The notes under the pieces were generated by a model. That model was not told where the DNA came from. It made no database searches and was given only the letters and a program-made list of their open reading frames with translations. A program made the translations under genes and the position numbers. A DNA stretch of 64,000 bases from a virus. This document shows, piece by piece, positions 46,201 to 60,100 of this stretch. Positions within the stretch are counted from its first letter, which is position 1, and each line of letters opens with the position of its first letter. The stretch covers positions 143,030-207,029 of the IMG/VR virus record IMGVR_UViG_3300042387_000948; one strand, 5' to 3'.

Positions 46201-49200
46201 CTACACCAACAACTTTAGTATCACCAACTAATTTTATTTCCGATGGGATATAGATGGCATCTACTACATTAATAGTACCAGCCATTGCAACATTATTCTC
46301 ATTATTGTAATAAAGAGTATCAGGTGCACTACTTGAAACTAAGAACGATATAGTTCCGTTATCTTCACCATTATTAGTTACCCAACTATCATATCCGTTT
46401 TGATTACCAATTGCACTAGCACTATTAATCCAAAATGAATATCCTACCGCATCTACGTTAAAAATATAAGAATTACCTCTTACTAATGTTAAATTTACAT
46501 TTGAACCACTAGCTGCTCCACTAAACCAATATGCAGAACTTCCATCGTTTACTACATCAAATGTATTTGGTAATTCATCCAATGGAGTAGGTCTAGCCGA
46601 TGATGAAACTACAAAACTACCACTAATGGTAGTAAATGTGTTTACAACCAATCCTTTATTTGGTGAAATCGATGCCGTAGCTGAACCACTTGTTATTTTA
46701 TTAGAAATTAGTGCATCAATAGTTAAAGCAGAACGAGGAATATCTGATAATCCGGCCCCACTACCACTAAAAAATCCACTACCGCTTGGTATTGTTATCG
46801 AACCACTTACCGAAATACTACCACTAAAAATTGAACCACTTACTATTGAAGTTACTAATAAACCAGTATTGGGTGCTACTGAAGCAGTTACACTACCACT
46901 AGCAATACGGAATACTTCACTTGCTAATGCTGATTGAGGTATATCAAATAATCCTCTACCACTACCACTAAACATTGATGCGGAAACAGGAAATTCGAAT
47001 GTTGAAAATGTATTAACTACAAATCCATCAACAGGTGAAATAGATGCAGTTGCCGTACCACTAAATATCTTTGTTGAATCAATTGCTAAGTTGGCAAGAG
47101 TAATATTAGAAAGATATCTACCATCTCCAATAAAATATGAAGAACTAGGTACATATAAATTACCACTTACAATAGTATCCCCTATAAATTTAATAGTAGG
47201 GTCAATTTGATATTTTTCTTTTATAATAATTGTACCTGCCATTGAACTATGGAATTGACAATTATAATATAAAATATTAGGAGAACCAGTTGGTGGTGTA
47301 AATGTTATTGTGGCATTTGAAGCTCCATTATTTACTACACCAATATCATATGTATCTAAAGTTCCAGTTGTTTTAGTGGTCTTTATCCAAAAAGGGTGAC
47401 CTGTTGCTGCAATATTAAATGTATATGGTACATTTTGATATAAAACTAAAGTAGGATTTGAACCACTAGCCGCTCCACTAAATACATATTCTCCACTACC
47501 AGCATTTACCACATTAAATGTAGTATCTAATGAAGATGTTGATAATTCCCAACCAGATGATGATACTATTAAACTACCACTAATTGTTGTAATTGCGTTT
47601 ATACCAAATCCAGTCAATGGGTCAGCTGATGCAGTTACACTACCACTTGCTACTCTATATGCTTCGGTTGCTAATGCAGATTGTGGAATATCAAATAATC
47701 CTTTACCACTTCCACTAAAAATGGATGCAGATACAGTATTTGTAAAGAATGCAGGTACATTTACATTAAATCCTTCCGATGGTGAGATTGATGCCGTAGC
47801 ACTTCCACTAAATATCTTTGTTGAATCAATTGCTAAGTTAGCAAGTGTTATGTTTGAAAGGAATCTACCATCTCCAATGAAAAATGAACTACTATTAATA
47901 GTTACACTACCACTTACATCAACGCTTCCACTTATTTTAGTTCCGTTTTCAACCGATTCTACAACAAATCCTCTATCAGGTATTGCGGATGCGGTTACTG
48001 AACCAGATGCTATTCTAAATACTTCTTGTGATAATGCCGATAATGGTAAATCAAATAAACCAGCACCACTACCAGTAAACATAGATGCCGATACCGTATA
48101 TTCAAAATTAGCAGGTACATTTACTATAAATCCGTCAACAGGAGATATAGATGCGGTTGCTGAACCACTTGCTATTTTATTAATTTCAAATGCTAAAGCT
48201 GATTGTGGTATTTCAAACAATCCTTTACCACTACCACTAAAGAATGAACCAGTTGTTATTTGAATACCACCACTTACAAATAAACTTCCACTAAATGTTG
48301 AACCACTTACTACCGAAGTTACTACAAAACCAGTATTTGGTGCTACCGAAGCAGTTACCGAACCTGATTTAATTTCAGTTGATACTAAAGCATCTACCGA
48401 TAATGCCGAACGAGGTATGTCTTTTAAACCAGCACCACTACCACTAAAGAATGAACCAGTTTCAACCTGTATATTACCACTAACAATTAAACTTCCACTA
48501 AATGTACTACCACTTGCTACTGAAGTTACTACAAATCCTTTATTTGGACTAACGGAAGCAATCACACTACCACTTTCTATTAAAGTTGCGGTTAATGCCG
48601 GTATATTAAACAATTGAGAACCATCTCCAATAAAAAATGATGATGATACACTACCACTAACAACCACATTCCCAATAAATGTAGAACCACTTTCTAAAGA
48701 TGTTACAACAAATCCACCATCAGGTGACACCGATGCTGTCACAGAACCAGATTTAATTTCAGTTGTTAGTAAAGCATCAAATGTTAATGCTGAACGAGGT
48801 ATATCGGTTAAACCAGCACCACTACCACTAAAAAATCCACTACCGGTGGGTATTACTATATTTCCACTAACAATTAAGCTTCCGCTAAATGTAGAACCAC
48901 TATCTATTGAAGTTACTAAAAATCCGGTATCAGGTGAAACCGAAGCAGTTACTGAACCTGATTTTATTTCGGTTGATATTAATGCATCCTGTGTTAATGC
49001 TGAACGAGGTATATCAAACAATCTAGCTCCACTACCACTAAATGATGAACCAGAACTTAATTCAATTCCACCACTTACAAATAATGAACCAGTAAATTGA
49101 GAACCACTTTCTAATGATTGAACCACAAATCCCGTATCAGGACTTACCGATGCAGTTACACTACCACTTGCAATTCTACTAGCATCACCAGATAGATTTG

Positions 49201-50227
49201 AAATAGGAATATCAAATAATCCTCTACCACTACCACTAAACATTGATGCTGATACTGAATATTCAAAGAATGCGGGTACATTTACCAACAATCCAGTACT
49301 ATCTTGAATTGATGCAGTTGCCGAACCACTAGCAATTCTATTCGAAGTTAATGCATCCGGTGTTAAAGCAGAACGAGGTATGTCAAATAAACCAGCACCA
49401 CTACCAGTAAACATTGATGCAGATACCGAATATTCAAAATTAGCAAATGTGTTTACTACCAAACCAGTATTTGGTGCAATTGAAGCAGTTGTAGAACCAC
49501 TTGCTATTAAAGTTGCGGTTAATGCTGGTATATTTGTTAGTCCACTACCATCTCCAAAAAATGAACCACTAAATGAACCAGTAAATGAACCAGTTGCAAT
49601 TACACTTCCTATAAATGAACCACTAAATGAACCAGTTGCACTATTTACCGTTAAAATATCTCTAATTCCAACCGAACCTGTTAGTTGTTGGTTATCAAAC
49701 CCACTATCTCCAAATATGTTAGAACCTGATGAATAAATTATTGATGATGATATATACGTTACTATAAGAGATTCCGCATATATTGATTTTGATACATATA
49801 AATTACCTTCAATTGATGTATTACCTTGAATTATTGCATTAGTATTTACAACTAATGAAGTACCATCAAATGATGCAGTTTGCGAACCACTTGCAATAAA
49901 TGGTGCAACTACGGATGGTACGTTTACTAAACCACTACCATCTCCTACAAAATTTCCTAAAAATGAACCACTAAATGAACCAGAAAGGTCAGCAATACCT
50001 TTAAATGAAGATGTTATTTCATTTAATACAATTTTTTGTGCAAATCCTCTATTACCCTCACTATCCGTAATTAAAATAGCCGGATTGGATTCTAAAGATG
50101 CCGAAAATGAAGGAACACCAAAGTTTGGTTCAACTTGGGATAAATCTACAAATTCGTATCTATCTGATGTTACATTTTTAGGTCCTTTTAATCGAACTCT
50201 ACCACTTAATAGGTTGCTTATTGCCAT
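40259..50227 (-). CDS. Giant fibre (3322 residues) with cupredoxin-like domains and long collagen-like stalk
   Basis: The N-terminus ([26 protein letters not shown]) leads into about twenty imperfect units of some 75 residues, with the pattern [18 protein letters not shown]...[13 protein letters not shown]...FxGDGSGL/[16 protein letters not shown]. Two cupredoxin-like inserts interrupt this region, at about 893-1006 and 1210-1324; only the first keeps H944, C990, H993 and M996. Residues about 2073-3126 are Gly-Thr-Ser collagen-like triplets with periodic GxDGTxFG breaks. The last 190 residues ([14 protein letters not shown]..., [30 protein letters not shown]...) form a beta-rich tip. No S74 chaperone is present. 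Two late-type motifs precede it. It is probably a long adhesion fibre. Confidence 0.85.
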   Translation of the reverse strand: MAISNLLSGRVRLKGPKNVTSDRYEFVDLSQVEPNFGVPSFSASLESNPAILITDSEGNRGFAQKIVLNEITSSFKGIADLSGSFSGSFLGNFVGDGSGLVNVPSVVAPFIASGSQTASFDGTSLVVNTNAIIQGNTSIEGNLYVSKSIYAESLIVTYISSSIIYSSGSNIFGDSGFDNQQLTGSVGIRDILTVNSATGSFSGSFIGSVIATGSFTGSFSGSFFGDGSGLTNIPALTATLIASGSTTASIAPNTGLVVNTFANFEYSVSASMFTGSGAGLFDIPRSALTPDALTSNRIASGSATASIQDSTGLLVNVPAFFEYSVSASMFSGSGRGLFDIPISNLSGDASRIASGSVTASVSPDTGFVVQSLESGSQFTGSLFVSGGIELSSGSSFSGSGARLFDIPRSALTQDALISTEIKSGSVTASVSPDTGFLVTSIDSGSTFSGSLIVSGNIVIPTGSGFFSGSGAGLTDIPRSALTFDALLTTEIKSGSVTASVSPDGGFVVTSLESGSTFIGNVVVSGSVSSSFFIGDGSQLFNIPALTATLIESGSVIASVSPNKGFVVTSVASGSTFSGSLIVSGNIQVETGSFFSGSGAGLKDIPRSALSVDALVSTEIKSGSVTASVAPNTGFVVTSVVSGSTFSGSLFVSGGIQITTGSFFSGSGKGLFEIPQSALAFEINKIASGSATASISPVDGFIVNVPANFEYTVSASMFTGSGAGLFDLPLSALSQEVFRIASGSVTASAIPDRGFVVESVENGTKISGSVDVSGSVTINSSSFFIGDGRFLSNITLANLAIDSTKIFSGSATASISPSEGFNVNVPAFFTNTVSASIFSGSGKGLFDIPQSALATEAYRVASGSVTASADPLTGFGINAITTISGSLIVSSSGWELSTSSLDTTFNVVNAGSGEYVFSGAASGSNPTLVLYQNVPYTFNIAATGHPFWIKTTKTTGTLDTYDIGVVNNGASNATITFTPPTGSPNILYYNCQFHSSMAGTIIIKEKYQIDPTIKFIGDTIVSGNLYVPSSSYFIGDGRYLSNITLANLAIDSTKIFSGTATASISPVDGFVVNTFSTFEFPVSASMFSGSGRGLFDIPQSALASEVFRIASGSVTASVAPNTGLLVTSIVSGSIFSGSISVSGSITIPSGSGFFSGSGAGLSDIPRSALTIDALISNKITSGSATASISPNKGLVVNTFTTISGSFVVSSSARPTPLDELPNTFDVVNDGSSAYWFSGAASGSNVNLTLVRGNSYIFNVDAVGYSFWINSASAIGNQNGYDSWVTNNGEDNGTISFLVSSSAPDTLYYNNENNVAMAGTINVVDAIYIPSEIKLVGDTKVVGVVTASVFSGSGAGLFDIPRSALTPDALVATLIASGSVTASVDPAYGFKVISNDYSGSEVSGYGIILSGSTVVSGSVAAFTFIGDGSQLQNVVAAASPRIQSGSVTASVSPNTGFLVTSVASGSTFSGSVVVSGSVRATTYFGDGSQLTGVIAEISGDAPRIASGSATASISPNNGLISNVPLTIQRNANFSSSLVVSGSTLLSGSISASFYRGDGGGLFNIPAEALTNLELDRLVSGSALAILDPQKLNVNVTVTASFFAGDGGGLFNIPAESLQDLQLDRIQSGSVEAVISPNRGLEINTDTSIESGSLHVTGSIIVQSGSIIVQSGSRFVGDGSGLNNINIANLSFETFIMKSGSFTASISPDNGFVVNTSASIYGRTYSDFITTPELTASFAYSPFFSGSFNGTYTFNGAGIEASAEYNTLRYDENRGYYIPQPETSLTETVPFSNASSVTIVHNLDIRYPMVQVYGTGSQDEMILPASILAIDNNTVQVTFSGLTSGHIVIGSGGSLINGTIQADRVIGTVLSSSHAVNANFATIAGSVIGLNTASLEALISASVNAGEFVLNSQTASMTVLSASFARTASYALFAQNASNVDTANFVQNAQTASMLVGTASLAVSASYALTASHVLGGVLSAEGFITNAQTASMTVFSSSFASIAQFALNAQSIDTSSFLLNSGNQRFSGSLVITGSLDITGSVYIQQFYTSSASQLVVTWDPTTKKLETRDVQQAAGTSGTSGTSGTSGTNGTDGTSGTSGTSGTSGTSGTSGIDGTSGTSGTSGTSGTSGSSGSSGSSGSSGSSGTSGTSGTSGTSGSSGTTGSDGTSGTSGSSGTTGSDGTSGTSGTSGTSGTSGSGGTSGTSGTAGTSGTSGTSGTSGTSATSGTSGSSGTRGTSGTSGTSGTNGTAGTAGSGGTSGSSGTSGTSGVNGLNGTSGTSGTSGSSGTSGTSGAKGSDGIDGSAGSGGTSGTSGTSGSDGADGSDGTSGTSGTSGTSGSGGLSGTSGTSGTSGTNGTSGTSGTSGTSGISGTSGTSGTSGTSGLNGTSGTSGTSGTSGTSGTSGTSGTSGTSGTSGTSGTDGTSGTSGSSGTTGSDGTSGTSGTSGTSGTSGTSGTDGTSGTSGSSGTTGSDGTSGTSGTSGTDGTSGTSGTDGTSGSSGTSGVGTDGTSGTSGTSGTSGTDGTSGTSGTDGTSGTSGSSGTSGTSGTSGIDGTSGTSGTDGTSGTSGTDGTSGTSGTSGTSGTSGTSGSDGTSGTSGTNGTSGSDGTSGTSGSSGTSAEGSSGTSGTSGTSGSDGSSGTSGTSGTDGTSGTSGTSGTSGISGTSGTSGIDGTSGTSGTDGTSGTSGTSGLDGTLFGSSGTSGTSGTSGTSGTSGTSGTSGTSGESGTSGTSGTDGTSGTDGTSGTSGTDGTSGTSGTSGTSGLDGTLFGSSGTSGTSGESGTNGISGTDGTSGTSGTSGTSGLDGTFFGSSGTSGESGTSGSSGVSGTDGISGTSGTSGLNGTFFGSSGTSGESGSSGTSGESGSSGTSGESGTSGTSGVDGTFFGSSGTSGTSGSSGVGTDGTSGTSGTSGTSGQDGTFFGTNGTSGTSGTSGLDATNGTSGTSGTSGTSGQDGTFFGTSGTSGTSGTSGIDATDGTSGTSGTSGTSGLDGTYFGSSGTSGTSGTSGTSGTDGTSGTSGTSGTSGLDGTFFGSSGTSGTSGTSGTSGSTGTDGTSGTSGTSGLDGTLFGSSGTSGTSGTSGTSGEGTNGTSGTSGSSGLDGTNFGSSGTSGTSGTSGAGTSGSSGLSGFLALTGTTDNGVITLDGTAPNGRVESNLTFDGSTLTVTGTIQATGPVSASAFNIYTGGTPNLTSPTSLNIIATNGVNLSTSLSTTGFTTSTTFRETFSDLGSGSGASIDLSTANNFKRTFTGNGSISFSNAPAGKAFGFTLLAVNAGAHSLAWSGVNWVGGTPPILTSSGEDILVFYTFDGGSSYYGFVTGLNMN
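40846..44010 (-). repeat. Long collagen-like Gly-Thr-Ser coding repeat
   Basis: About 1050 codons of Gly-X-Y, chiefly GTS. Eleven GxDGTxFG-type interruptions are confined to the C-terminal part of the stalk (plus-strand 40.9-42.2 kb). The DNA is a degenerate nine-base repeat that leaves the opposite strand open. Confidence 0.92.
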
Positions 50228-50246
50228 TAGTACTTTCTAGCTTTGA

Positions 50247-50273
50247 TATAAATATTCAATTACATATAAATAT
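50247..50273 (-). promoter_or_regulatory. Two candidate late promoter motifs before the giant fibre
   Basis: Minus-strand ATATTTATA occurs twice, at 50273-50265 and 50255-50247, 18 bases apart. The second is 20 bases before the ATG at 50227. Confidence 0.6.
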
Positions 50274-50291
50274 AATTGAAAAATATAATCG

Positions 50292-51164
50292 TTATTCGTT
50301 TGCACTCTCTAATAAAGAAAGAATTACACTTAATTGAGTTGAGCCAGAAACTATAAAACCATATGTTTCTTCCAATACCAACTTACCAGAAACTACCGGT
50401 GATAGTGAATCAGCAGGAGGTATTAAAACATTAGTAACTAATTGTATTGGGGGTTGTGCAACTAATGTAGGATTTTCAATTGTATTTATAACAACATCGG
50501 TAAACCTTTCTAATAAATAAGATGAACCACTAAGTTCTAAATCAGTTGGTGTAATTGATGTGTTAAACGATTGAGTAACTGTATTTTGATATATTGTATC
50601 AACTAATGTTGAACCAGTTATTGATTGATTTTTAATAACTTGTTGAGCCAATATATTTGCATATTCTATTGTAAGTAAAGATGCGCTATATTCGGTAGAA
50701 TCAATTACACTAACACCATTTTTTGTAAAGAATGATTTTGCGTATTTATCTGTTCTAATTGTTGTATTATTTTTTATATCATATGCAAATGCATCAACTT
50801 GGTCCAAAGCATATCCTTCAAATAAAGATGATACAAATGTAAATGGAGTTTCGGATAAACCATTTTGATTTTGAATATATGCAGCTGTTTCTTTTCTTAT
50901 AAATTGTCTGTTAAGTGTTAATAAAGCAGATGCTGATACATAACTTCCAGTTGCTTCAATTCCAGCAAAATTTGGTGCAGGTAATTCTTTATTTGATGTT
51001 ACAAAAATAGTTACAGGTTGATTTGAAACACTATTGTTTGTAATTTGACAAGATAGTACAATTGATGAAACTCCAGCGGGAGTTGCATATATTTCATCTT
51101 GCTCACCAGTCAGAGTTGCTACTACGGACTGGAATCTATTTAAGGGTACAAAAACTTCTGCCAT
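50292..51164 (-). CDS. Unknown virion protein related to the 3067-residue repeat protein
   Basis: This 290-residue protein has a beta-sandwich-like start (MAEVFVPLNRFQSVVATLTGEQDEIYATPAGVSSIVLSCQITNNS). A segment LLTLNRQFIRKETAAYIQNQNG resembles the LLxxNKxFIQxETIAYxSSSW unit repeated in its upstream neighbour. The later part is Ser/Thr/Gln-rich (NQSITGSTLVDTIYQNTVTQSFNTSITPT). It lies 25 bases after the 3067-residue gene. It is probably a partner or adaptor of that protein; no family is recognised. Confidence 0.65.
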   Translation of the reverse strand: MAEVFVPLNRFQSVVATLTGEQDEIYATPAGVSSIVLSCQITNNSVSNQPVTIFVTSNKELPAPNFAGIEATGSYVSASALLTLNRQFIRKETAAYIQNQNGLSETPFTFVSSLFEGYALDQVDAFAYDIKNNTTIRTDKYAKSFFTKNGVSVIDSTEYSASLLTIEYANILAQQVIKNQSITGSTLVDTIYQNTVTQSFNTSITPTDLELSGSSYLLERFTDVVINTIENPTLVAQPPIQLVTNVLIPPADSLSPVVSGKLVLEETYGFIVSGSTQLSVILSLLESANE

Positions 51165-51189
51165 TTCTTTTTATTTTTATTTCTTTTTT

Positions 51190-54100
51190 TTAAATTTGTA
51201 GTGCCAATGAGAACGGAGTTACTAATGAGAACAATGATTTACTAAATGTTCTACCAACCAAAGTTCCAGTAGCTTGATTGATACTTAAACCAGTACCAAT
51301 TCTAAAGTCACCATCCTGATTTCCAGAGGTAAAGAATATTCTACCACCACCTAATTCAGTAATTTCAAATATTGGATTTGGAACACCACTACCACCCTGA
51401 TTTGGGGGAAGTGCTTTAAATGTAACACCACTACCATTGTAAGAGTAGTCAATACCAGTTGCCACAATTAGTGAACCAAATGATTCCAAAGGTGCACCTG
51501 CTGCTATAAACTCTGCTCTAGTTCTTAAATATCTATTTGTTTCCAAAGTTTCCAATAATTGGTCTCTAGTCACAGCTATTGCACTTCCATATTGACCATC
51601 ATAGTATGATGATGCTGCTCTGATTCCTCTTTCGTTTCCACCATATAATAAATCAGTTACAGCCGCATCTACAATAAATCCAGTATCACGCGAACAACTT
51701 GCCTCATTATATACTAAATATGGAAAAGCTCCATTTGTGTATCCAATTGCTCTTTGTTTTAATTCTTCTTTACCACCTTTTAATCTTTCAGCTGCTTGTC
51801 TTCTTAATGTAGTTGGTGCTAAGTAAGTTAATAGCGTATTTGCTACTATTTTTTCAGAAAGTCCTCTTGCGAAGTTTATACCATCTACCGTTTGTTTTTT
51901 CTGTCCGTTATTATCACCATAACTTTCCAAAATTGCTACTGATGGGAATTTATAGTAGTAAGAACCTGCCTCAATACTTCTTTCATTACCACCATAAACT
52001 AAATCCGTTCTAATTGCATCTATAATAAATCCTAAATCTCTAGAACAACTCACTTCATTGTATTTTAAACCACTCCAAGATGCAGATAAGAACGTTATAG
52101 TTTCTTTTTGTATTAATTGTTTGTTATCTGTCAATAATTTTGCGGTTGTCAATAATGATGCCGATGGTACTAAATATGTTGGGTTAGTTATTACCTTTTT
52201 AGATACCCTTCCGGCATATCTGATACCAGTAAGTGTTGGGTCTGATTGATTTTGTGTAGATGGAACTCCCTTATTAGTTGCATTCGATGGATATAAGTAA
52301 TAATACTGCCCAGCTATCACACTTCTTTCAGTTCCACCATATAATACATCCGTTGCTGCCGCATCTATTAAGTATCCAACATCTCTTTTACAAGTTGCTT
52401 CGTTATAATATACACTACTCCAAGAAGAAGATACATATGCGATAGTTTCTTCTGCTATAAATGCTTTATTCTTTCTTAATAAATCAAATGATGCAGATGC
52501 CTCTAATGAAGCTGTTACAAATGTAGTACCACTTACAATTTTTTGTGCTATTCTACTTGCGTAATTTATACCATCAATTGTTTGTCCTAATTGTCCTACA
52601 CCATCACCATCTCCCAATAAGATTGCTTTTGATGGATATTTGTAATAGAAATCACCAGCTACTACACTTCTTTCGTTTCCTCCGTATAATAAATCAGTAG
52701 TTGCTGCATCTAATATGTATCCTAAATCTCTAGCACATTTTATCTTATCATATTCAAAATTACTCCAACTTGCAGTTAAGTAAGCCATACTTTCACTTAC
52801 AATAAATGTTCTATTGTTTCTTAATAATGCTACGGATGATGAAACAACCAATGAAGCAGTATTGAATGAAAGATTTTGAACTAATTTAGTTGCTAAACCT
52901 TTTGCGTAATCAATTGCGGTTACAGTTGGGTCTAATTGAGAACCAGTTACTTTTGATGGAGCCTCCCAATATGCAATTCCAGCTAAAGAACTACTATGAT
53001 TTCCACCATAAAGAATATCACCAGCTACTGCCTCAACAATATATCTAATATCTCTAGAACAAGTTGTTGAATTGTACTCAAATCCACTCCAAGAAGATGA
53101 TAAGAATGATATACTCTCACTTTGGATAAATCCTATGTTTTGAGTTAATAAATCGTATGCAGCAATCTTTGATAAATCGTTTGATGGAGTTAAACCAGTA
53201 GATTGAGATACAGGTGTAGGTATCAACCAATTGTTTATAGAAGCAGATACTAATCTAGCTGCGTATTTGATTCCATCTATTGTTTCAGTTAATTGAGTAT
53301 CAGTAGCCTCCGATGGATATAAGTAATAGAACTCACCAGCTTTAGAACTTCTCTCATTTCCACCATATAATAAATCAGTTGAAACTGCATCTAAGATATA
53401 TCCAACATCTCTCTTACAAGTTTCTTCATTGTAATAGAAATCAGGGTATTTAGCGTTTATATATGCAACACTTTCACTTTGGATAAACTTCTTATTACTT
53501 CTGATTGAATCATATGCAATTGATGAAGTTACATAGAATTGTGCATTCTTAATTACATTCAATGCCAATCCTTTTGCATATCTAACACCAGTTAAAGTTG
53601 GTTCTAATTGAGAATCGGTAGCTTGAGATGGGAAATCATAATAATATTTTCCAGCTATAATACTTCTTTCATTTCCACCATATAATAAATCAGTTCTTAC
53701 CGCATCTACTATGTATCCAATATCTCTAGCACACTTAATTTCATCATATCCAAACTCACTCCAAGAAGAACTTACATAAGCTATACTTTCACTTTGAATA
53801 AATCCTTTATTTTTAGTTAGTGCTACATAAGATGCCGAAATAGTTGCTGATGCTGATATGTGAGTTAATACAATATTTTGTACAACCTTCTCAGCCACAC
53901 CACTTGCGTATTTGATTGCGGTAATTGTTTGGTCTAATTGTGAACCGGTAGCCTGTGATGGGAAATCAAAATAGAACTTACCATTAAACAACGATGCCGA
54001 ATTACCACCATATAAAAGGTCAAATGCAGAACCACTAAGGATTCCTGTCAAATCTCTCTCACACTTACTTTGAGTATATGCAAATCCACTCCAAGATGAA

Positions 54101-57100
54101 CTCATATAAGCAATAGTTTCATCAACTATGAATTTAGAGTTACTTACTAATAGATTATATGCCGAATTTATTTTTGTATTTGTATTTGCTATTGGGAATG
54201 TTGATGGTCTAAATCCAATTGAGCTTGTACCATTGTTCAATAACACATCAATTACTAAAGATAAGGATGCTGATATTAATTTACCTTGCAATCTTGCTCC
54301 ACCACTTCCACTTATAATTTGTGGTGTGTTGGTTATCTTAATACTTGCCGATGTATTTGATACAATTGTTGGAAGTAACGATGTTCCATTTTCTACAATA
54401 TCCAAAACAATTCCAAAACCAGATGATACTTTATTTATTTCAAATTGCCCAGCAGTTTGTGTATTTGCAGTTGGTAGTAATCCCGTCTTTGTAATTGAAC
54501 CACTGGCATTTGTTACCAATGTAGGAATTGAACCAGTACCATTTGCAATTATATTAACTACAGTTCCAAATGAAGAACTTACAACATTTGTTTCGGTTGG
54601 ATATGTTCCAATTCCAATTATTTGAGAATCTGAACTAATATTCCATAAGTTTGGATTATTTAGATTAAATCCATATAACGATGGAAAATTAGAAACTAAT
54701 GAATCAGGTAAAGATGATGAACCATTCTCAATAATATCAGTAATCAAATTAAATGAAGCAGTAATTAAACCAATTTCACTACCACTAGCTGAATTAGATG
54801 CTGTGATTGGAAAAATGTTATTTACTTTTATTCTACTTTCAACATTTGATACAATTGATGGTTTTACTTCAACACCACCCTCAATAATTTTAGTTACAAT
54901 ACTAAATGATGAAGAAACATTTGTTACTTCAGTAGAACTTCCACTATTGGCAGATGTTAATTGAATTACATCAGATACTTTTATGTTACCATCCGTATTT
55001 TTACCAAAATTAATTGTATCTAATGTAATATTTGATACTAATTTGTTCACTAAACTATTTGCATAATCTATTGAATCTATTGTTTGTCCTTTTTGCTCTA
55101 CCGAAGTTGCTTTTGATGGGAATTTGTAATAATATACACCAGATTCCACACTACGTTCGTTTCCACCATAAACAATATCAGTTGCTACACTATCTACAAT
55201 AAATCCAACATCTCTACTACAAGAAGCTTGGTTATATACCAAATTAGGATAAAATGCGTTAGTGTATTGAATAGTTTCTGTTTGGATAAACTCTCTATTT
55301 GCTTGTACTAAATTTCTTACATTTAATTTTTCGTTTGAAGCAGTTACAAATGTATTACCTAATACAATTTTTTGAGCCAAACCACTACCATACTTAATAC
55401 CAGTAATTGTTGGGTCTAATTGATTTGTTACAGAAGGAACACCACCAACAGTTGCTGCCGATGGATATAAGTAATAGAATCTACCGGCAGTTATTGTTCT
55501 TTCGTTACCACCATATACCAAATCGGTTCTTACTGCATCAATAATATATTTTACATCTCTCTTACATTTAATCTCATCATATTGAACACCTCTCCAAGAA
55601 GAACTTACATAAGCAACCACTTCTTCAGAAATTAAATTTTTATTTAACGATAATAAATTACTAGCATTTGTTTTGTTTTGTGAAGCAGTTACAAAAGTAG
55701 TACCAACAACAACTTTTTGTGTTATTCTACTTGCGTAATCGATACCATCAATTGTTTGTATTAATTGAGAACCAGTTGCTTGGGATGGGTATAAATAATA
55801 AAATGCACCAGCCGTTACACTTCTCTCATTTCCACCATATACTAAATCCGTTCTTACTGCATCAATTACGTGTCCAATATCTCTCTTACACTTAACATCA
55901 TTATAATCAAAATTACCCCACGAAGATGATAAGTAAGCAATAGTTTCACTTTGAATAAATTCTCTATTGTTTTTTAATTGTAATGATGCATTTTGTACTT
56001 CGGTATTTGCAAAAGAATAAACTATATTTTGTAAAGTTTTTTGTGCTAATTTACTAGCATACTTTATACCATCTACAGTTTGATTTAATTGAGAACCAGT
56101 TGCTGCTGATGGATATTCTAAATAGTATTTTCCATTTACTAATGATGCTGAATATGAATTATATAATAAATCTTCCGCTGCTCCATTTACAATTAAACCA
56201 ATATCTCTACTACAACTTACATCATTAAATACAAACCCATTCCAAGAAGAAGATAGATAAGCAATAGTTTCTGCCTGAATAAATGGAATGTTTTGTTTTA
56301 ATAAATTATATGCATAATATACAACTATATTATTAGATGCGGATACATATGATGATGTTGGTAATAATAATGATGATGTTACTCCACTATTTCCACTTAA
56401 AATATCAACTACCAATGATATTGATGCTGATATTAAAGTTGCTTCAGCAGATGTACCACTAAATGATGATGAAATGTATTGTGGTGTATTCGTTACTTTA
56501 ATACTTTGTGATGTATTTAGGGTAATTGTAGGAACTACACCTAACCCATTTTTAATAATATTTTTAATTGTTTCAACCGATGAACTAATTGCAGTTGCTT
56601 GTGTTTGAGTTGCATTACTACCAGTCCATTGAGTTACATTTGTAACTTTAATACTTTGTGATGTATTTGATTGAAATGTAGGTATTGAACCTGTTCCATT
56701 TTGTACAATGTTTATAATTGTACCAATAGAAGAACTAATTAAATTAGCTTCTGCTTGAGTTGCGGATGAGGCGGTTGTTAAAGTTAAACCACTTACAATA
56801 ATCAAATCAGATTGAGATGAAGTTATAGCAGGTGATGTTGAACTTCCACTTTGAATAATTGAAGTAATTATATCAAATTTAGTATTAATTGAAGATGTTA
56901 AATTAGCAGAAGATGTTGTTGATGTTATTTGAACACCATTTGTAATATTTAATGGATTTGTATTACTCCAATTTTGTCCATTATTTTGTGCTAAAATTGA
57001 AGGTATTACCGAAATACCTCTTTTTACAATTGATTCTATTATAGTAAACGAACTACTAACATAATTTTGTTGAGTCACACTTCCACTAAAAGATGATGTT

Positions 57101-60100
57101 TGATTTGTTAAAGATGATAATCTAAAATTCTTCTCATCATTAAAAACAATACGTGGGGTATCTAATATTTGATTTTGAACAATAGTATCTCCAATAATTT
57201 TTGCATATCTAATACCAGCAATAGTTGATGTTCTTTGAGTTGTAGTTGCTAAAGATGGATAATCGTAATAATATCTACCAGCAGTTACACCTCTTTCAAT
57301 TCCACCATATAATAAATCGGTTGCTATATTATCAACAATATACCCAACATCTCTTTTACAAGTTGCTTGATTATATTTTAAGTTTGGAAATGAAACATTA
57401 ATAAATTGAATTGTTTCGTTTTGAATTAATTCTTTATTGTTTATTAAATTGTTGTATGCAGATAATGTTGTTGCATCGGGAGCTGTAAATGGTTTTTGTT
57501 TTAATAAATTATTAATCAATCCACCAGCATATCTAATACCATCCGCAGTTTGTCCTAATTGTCCAACACCATCACCATCACCTCGTACGATTGCCAATGA
57601 TGGAAATTGATAATAGTACTCACCAGCAATTATACTTCTTTCATTTCCACCATATTTTGCATCAGTTGCTACTGCATCTAAAATGTACCCAACATCACGT
57701 CTACATTTTTCCTCATTATAATAAAAATTAGACCAAGATGATGATAAATAAGTTATTACTTCATTTTGTACAAATGTTTTGTTATCTCTAATAGTATCCC
57801 AAACATCATCTGCTTCCGTTGATGGTTCTGTATAAACTTTACCTCTAATTAAATTTAGTGACACTCCGGCTGCATGTTTCATAGCAGTTAATGTTGGTCC
57901 TAATTGTGTAGTTATTGCTTCGGATGGAAATTGATAATAAAATAAACCATTTCTAATACTTTCTTCGTTACCTCCAAAAAGTAGGTCTTTTGCTACACCA
58001 TCTACAATATATCCAACATCTCTTTTACAGGTTTCTTCCAAATATGAAAACCCACTCCAAGACGATGATACGAATTGTATTACCTCATCTTTGATAAATT
58101 CTTTGTTATTTACTAATATTTCATATGCTGTTACAACATCAATGTTTGTTTTAGCTATTGAACTACTTTGTATTGTAGCTGGATATGTTAATGTATTCTT
58201 AATTAAGTCAAATGGTGTTGTGGATGAATTTATTATATCAATCGTACCCCCCATTGAACTTCTATTCTGCGATACATAATATAATCTATTTGGTGCGTTA
58301 TAAGGTACTGTAAATGTTATTGTACCTCTACTATCACCATTATTTACCATACCAATATTATAATCATATTTTTCAGTAATACCTTCTAATTGTTCTGTTC
58401 TAATCCAAAAAGGATATTCAATTCCACCAAAATCTTCTATCGCATCTACGTTAAATTTGTAGGTTTCTCCTCTAAATAAAGTTAATGTAGGATTATTGCC
58501 AATTCCTTCAAAATTAAATGAAGAACTATTATTATTTGTTATTACAAAAGATTTTTGGTGATTAGCCGGTATTGGTAAAATATTACTACCAGTACCATTT
58601 GCTAAAATATTATAAACAATGCTAAAACTTGCACTTACGGAATTTATTGTTGCTAAAGATGATGTTACACCAAGCATGGTTTGGTCGGTAGTTCCCCCCT
58701 TTATACTACCACTTGCATTTGCTACATAAGTTGGTTTAACAGAAACACCCTTTGTAATAATATTAAGTACTGTACCAAATGATGAACTTACACTTGACGT
58801 AAGTGGAGATTCATTTGCTATTGGTTGAATCGTATCGTTACCAATTTTTCTACTAGCACTAGTGTTAGATTTAAAGTTAAATGAACCAGTACCATTTGCT
58901 AATATACTTAACAAAGCTGCATATGATGCACTTGTAGTATTTAAATCATGTTGAGTAGCTGATATTGATGATGTTATTTGTTGTGCTCCTAAAATATTAT
59001 ATGGAGAATCAAATCCATATCCTTTTATAGAACTTTTTGCTAATAAAGTTGGGAAATTAGATACACCTTTATCAACAATTTCACTTATTAATTTATAATC
59101 CGAAGATATTTCATCTGCGGCAGCAGTTGATAATGTTGTTGTTGCCGGTACTCTACTTTGTGTGTATAATACAGGTGAAGTTAAACGAATACCCTCATCA
59201 GTATTTAATTTTGTTATGGTTGGTAATCCGTTTTCCAATCCTTTGTTAAGAACATCAACAACACAACTCCAAGTTCCTCTTACACTATCTCTAGCTGCAA
59301 TGTTACCACCACTGCCAGAAATAAAACGAGAACCAGATGCATACATACCATACAAACCAAATGAAATATTTGAGTTGTTTAGTGTAGCATGTCCACCATT
59401 GTTTACTCTAATAGAATAGTATGAAAAGTTATTAAAGAAAGATACCAACTGAATAAAACCTCTACCATTAACCAAACACCCAACTCCGTTTGGAGAAATT
59501 TGAGTGTAGGCATCTAATACCATTGAAGCCAATGGTGAATCTGGGTCTACCACATCACCATTAACATAAAGACCACCACCACCCGGTGGAATATCCTCAT
59601 AGAGTTCCGTAAATGAGTTCTCCTGATTCGAAATCTGCGAGCAGTTCTGAATGTATGGGGAAGTTGTTATGAACGCTCCTGGTTGAAATGCCACAGCAAA
59701 TCCTCTTTCAGGATTTATTTGGTCTGGGAATAATCTCAAACCACCCATAGTTACCTCTGCAATATAACATCCAGAGTTTACATGAAATAGGTCTTCTGTT
59801 GGACTTTTAGCGTTAATTTTAGTAATACGCAAACCAGCACCCCAAATACTTGTGTTTTTTGGAAGTATTACAGGATTATCTTCCAAATATGTTCCTGCTT
59901 GTACTTTAATTACATATCCATTAAATACAGAACCAGTATCAAAACCATATCTACCATCATAACCAGGTGTTGCTAATGATGCTGCTTTTTTAATTGTACG
60001 AAGTGGGTATTGAATACTTCTACCATCATTTGAATCATCTCCATCGGTTGAAGATACATAAAGTGTAGGTAAATTTGCACCAAAATCTCTAGAACGAATC

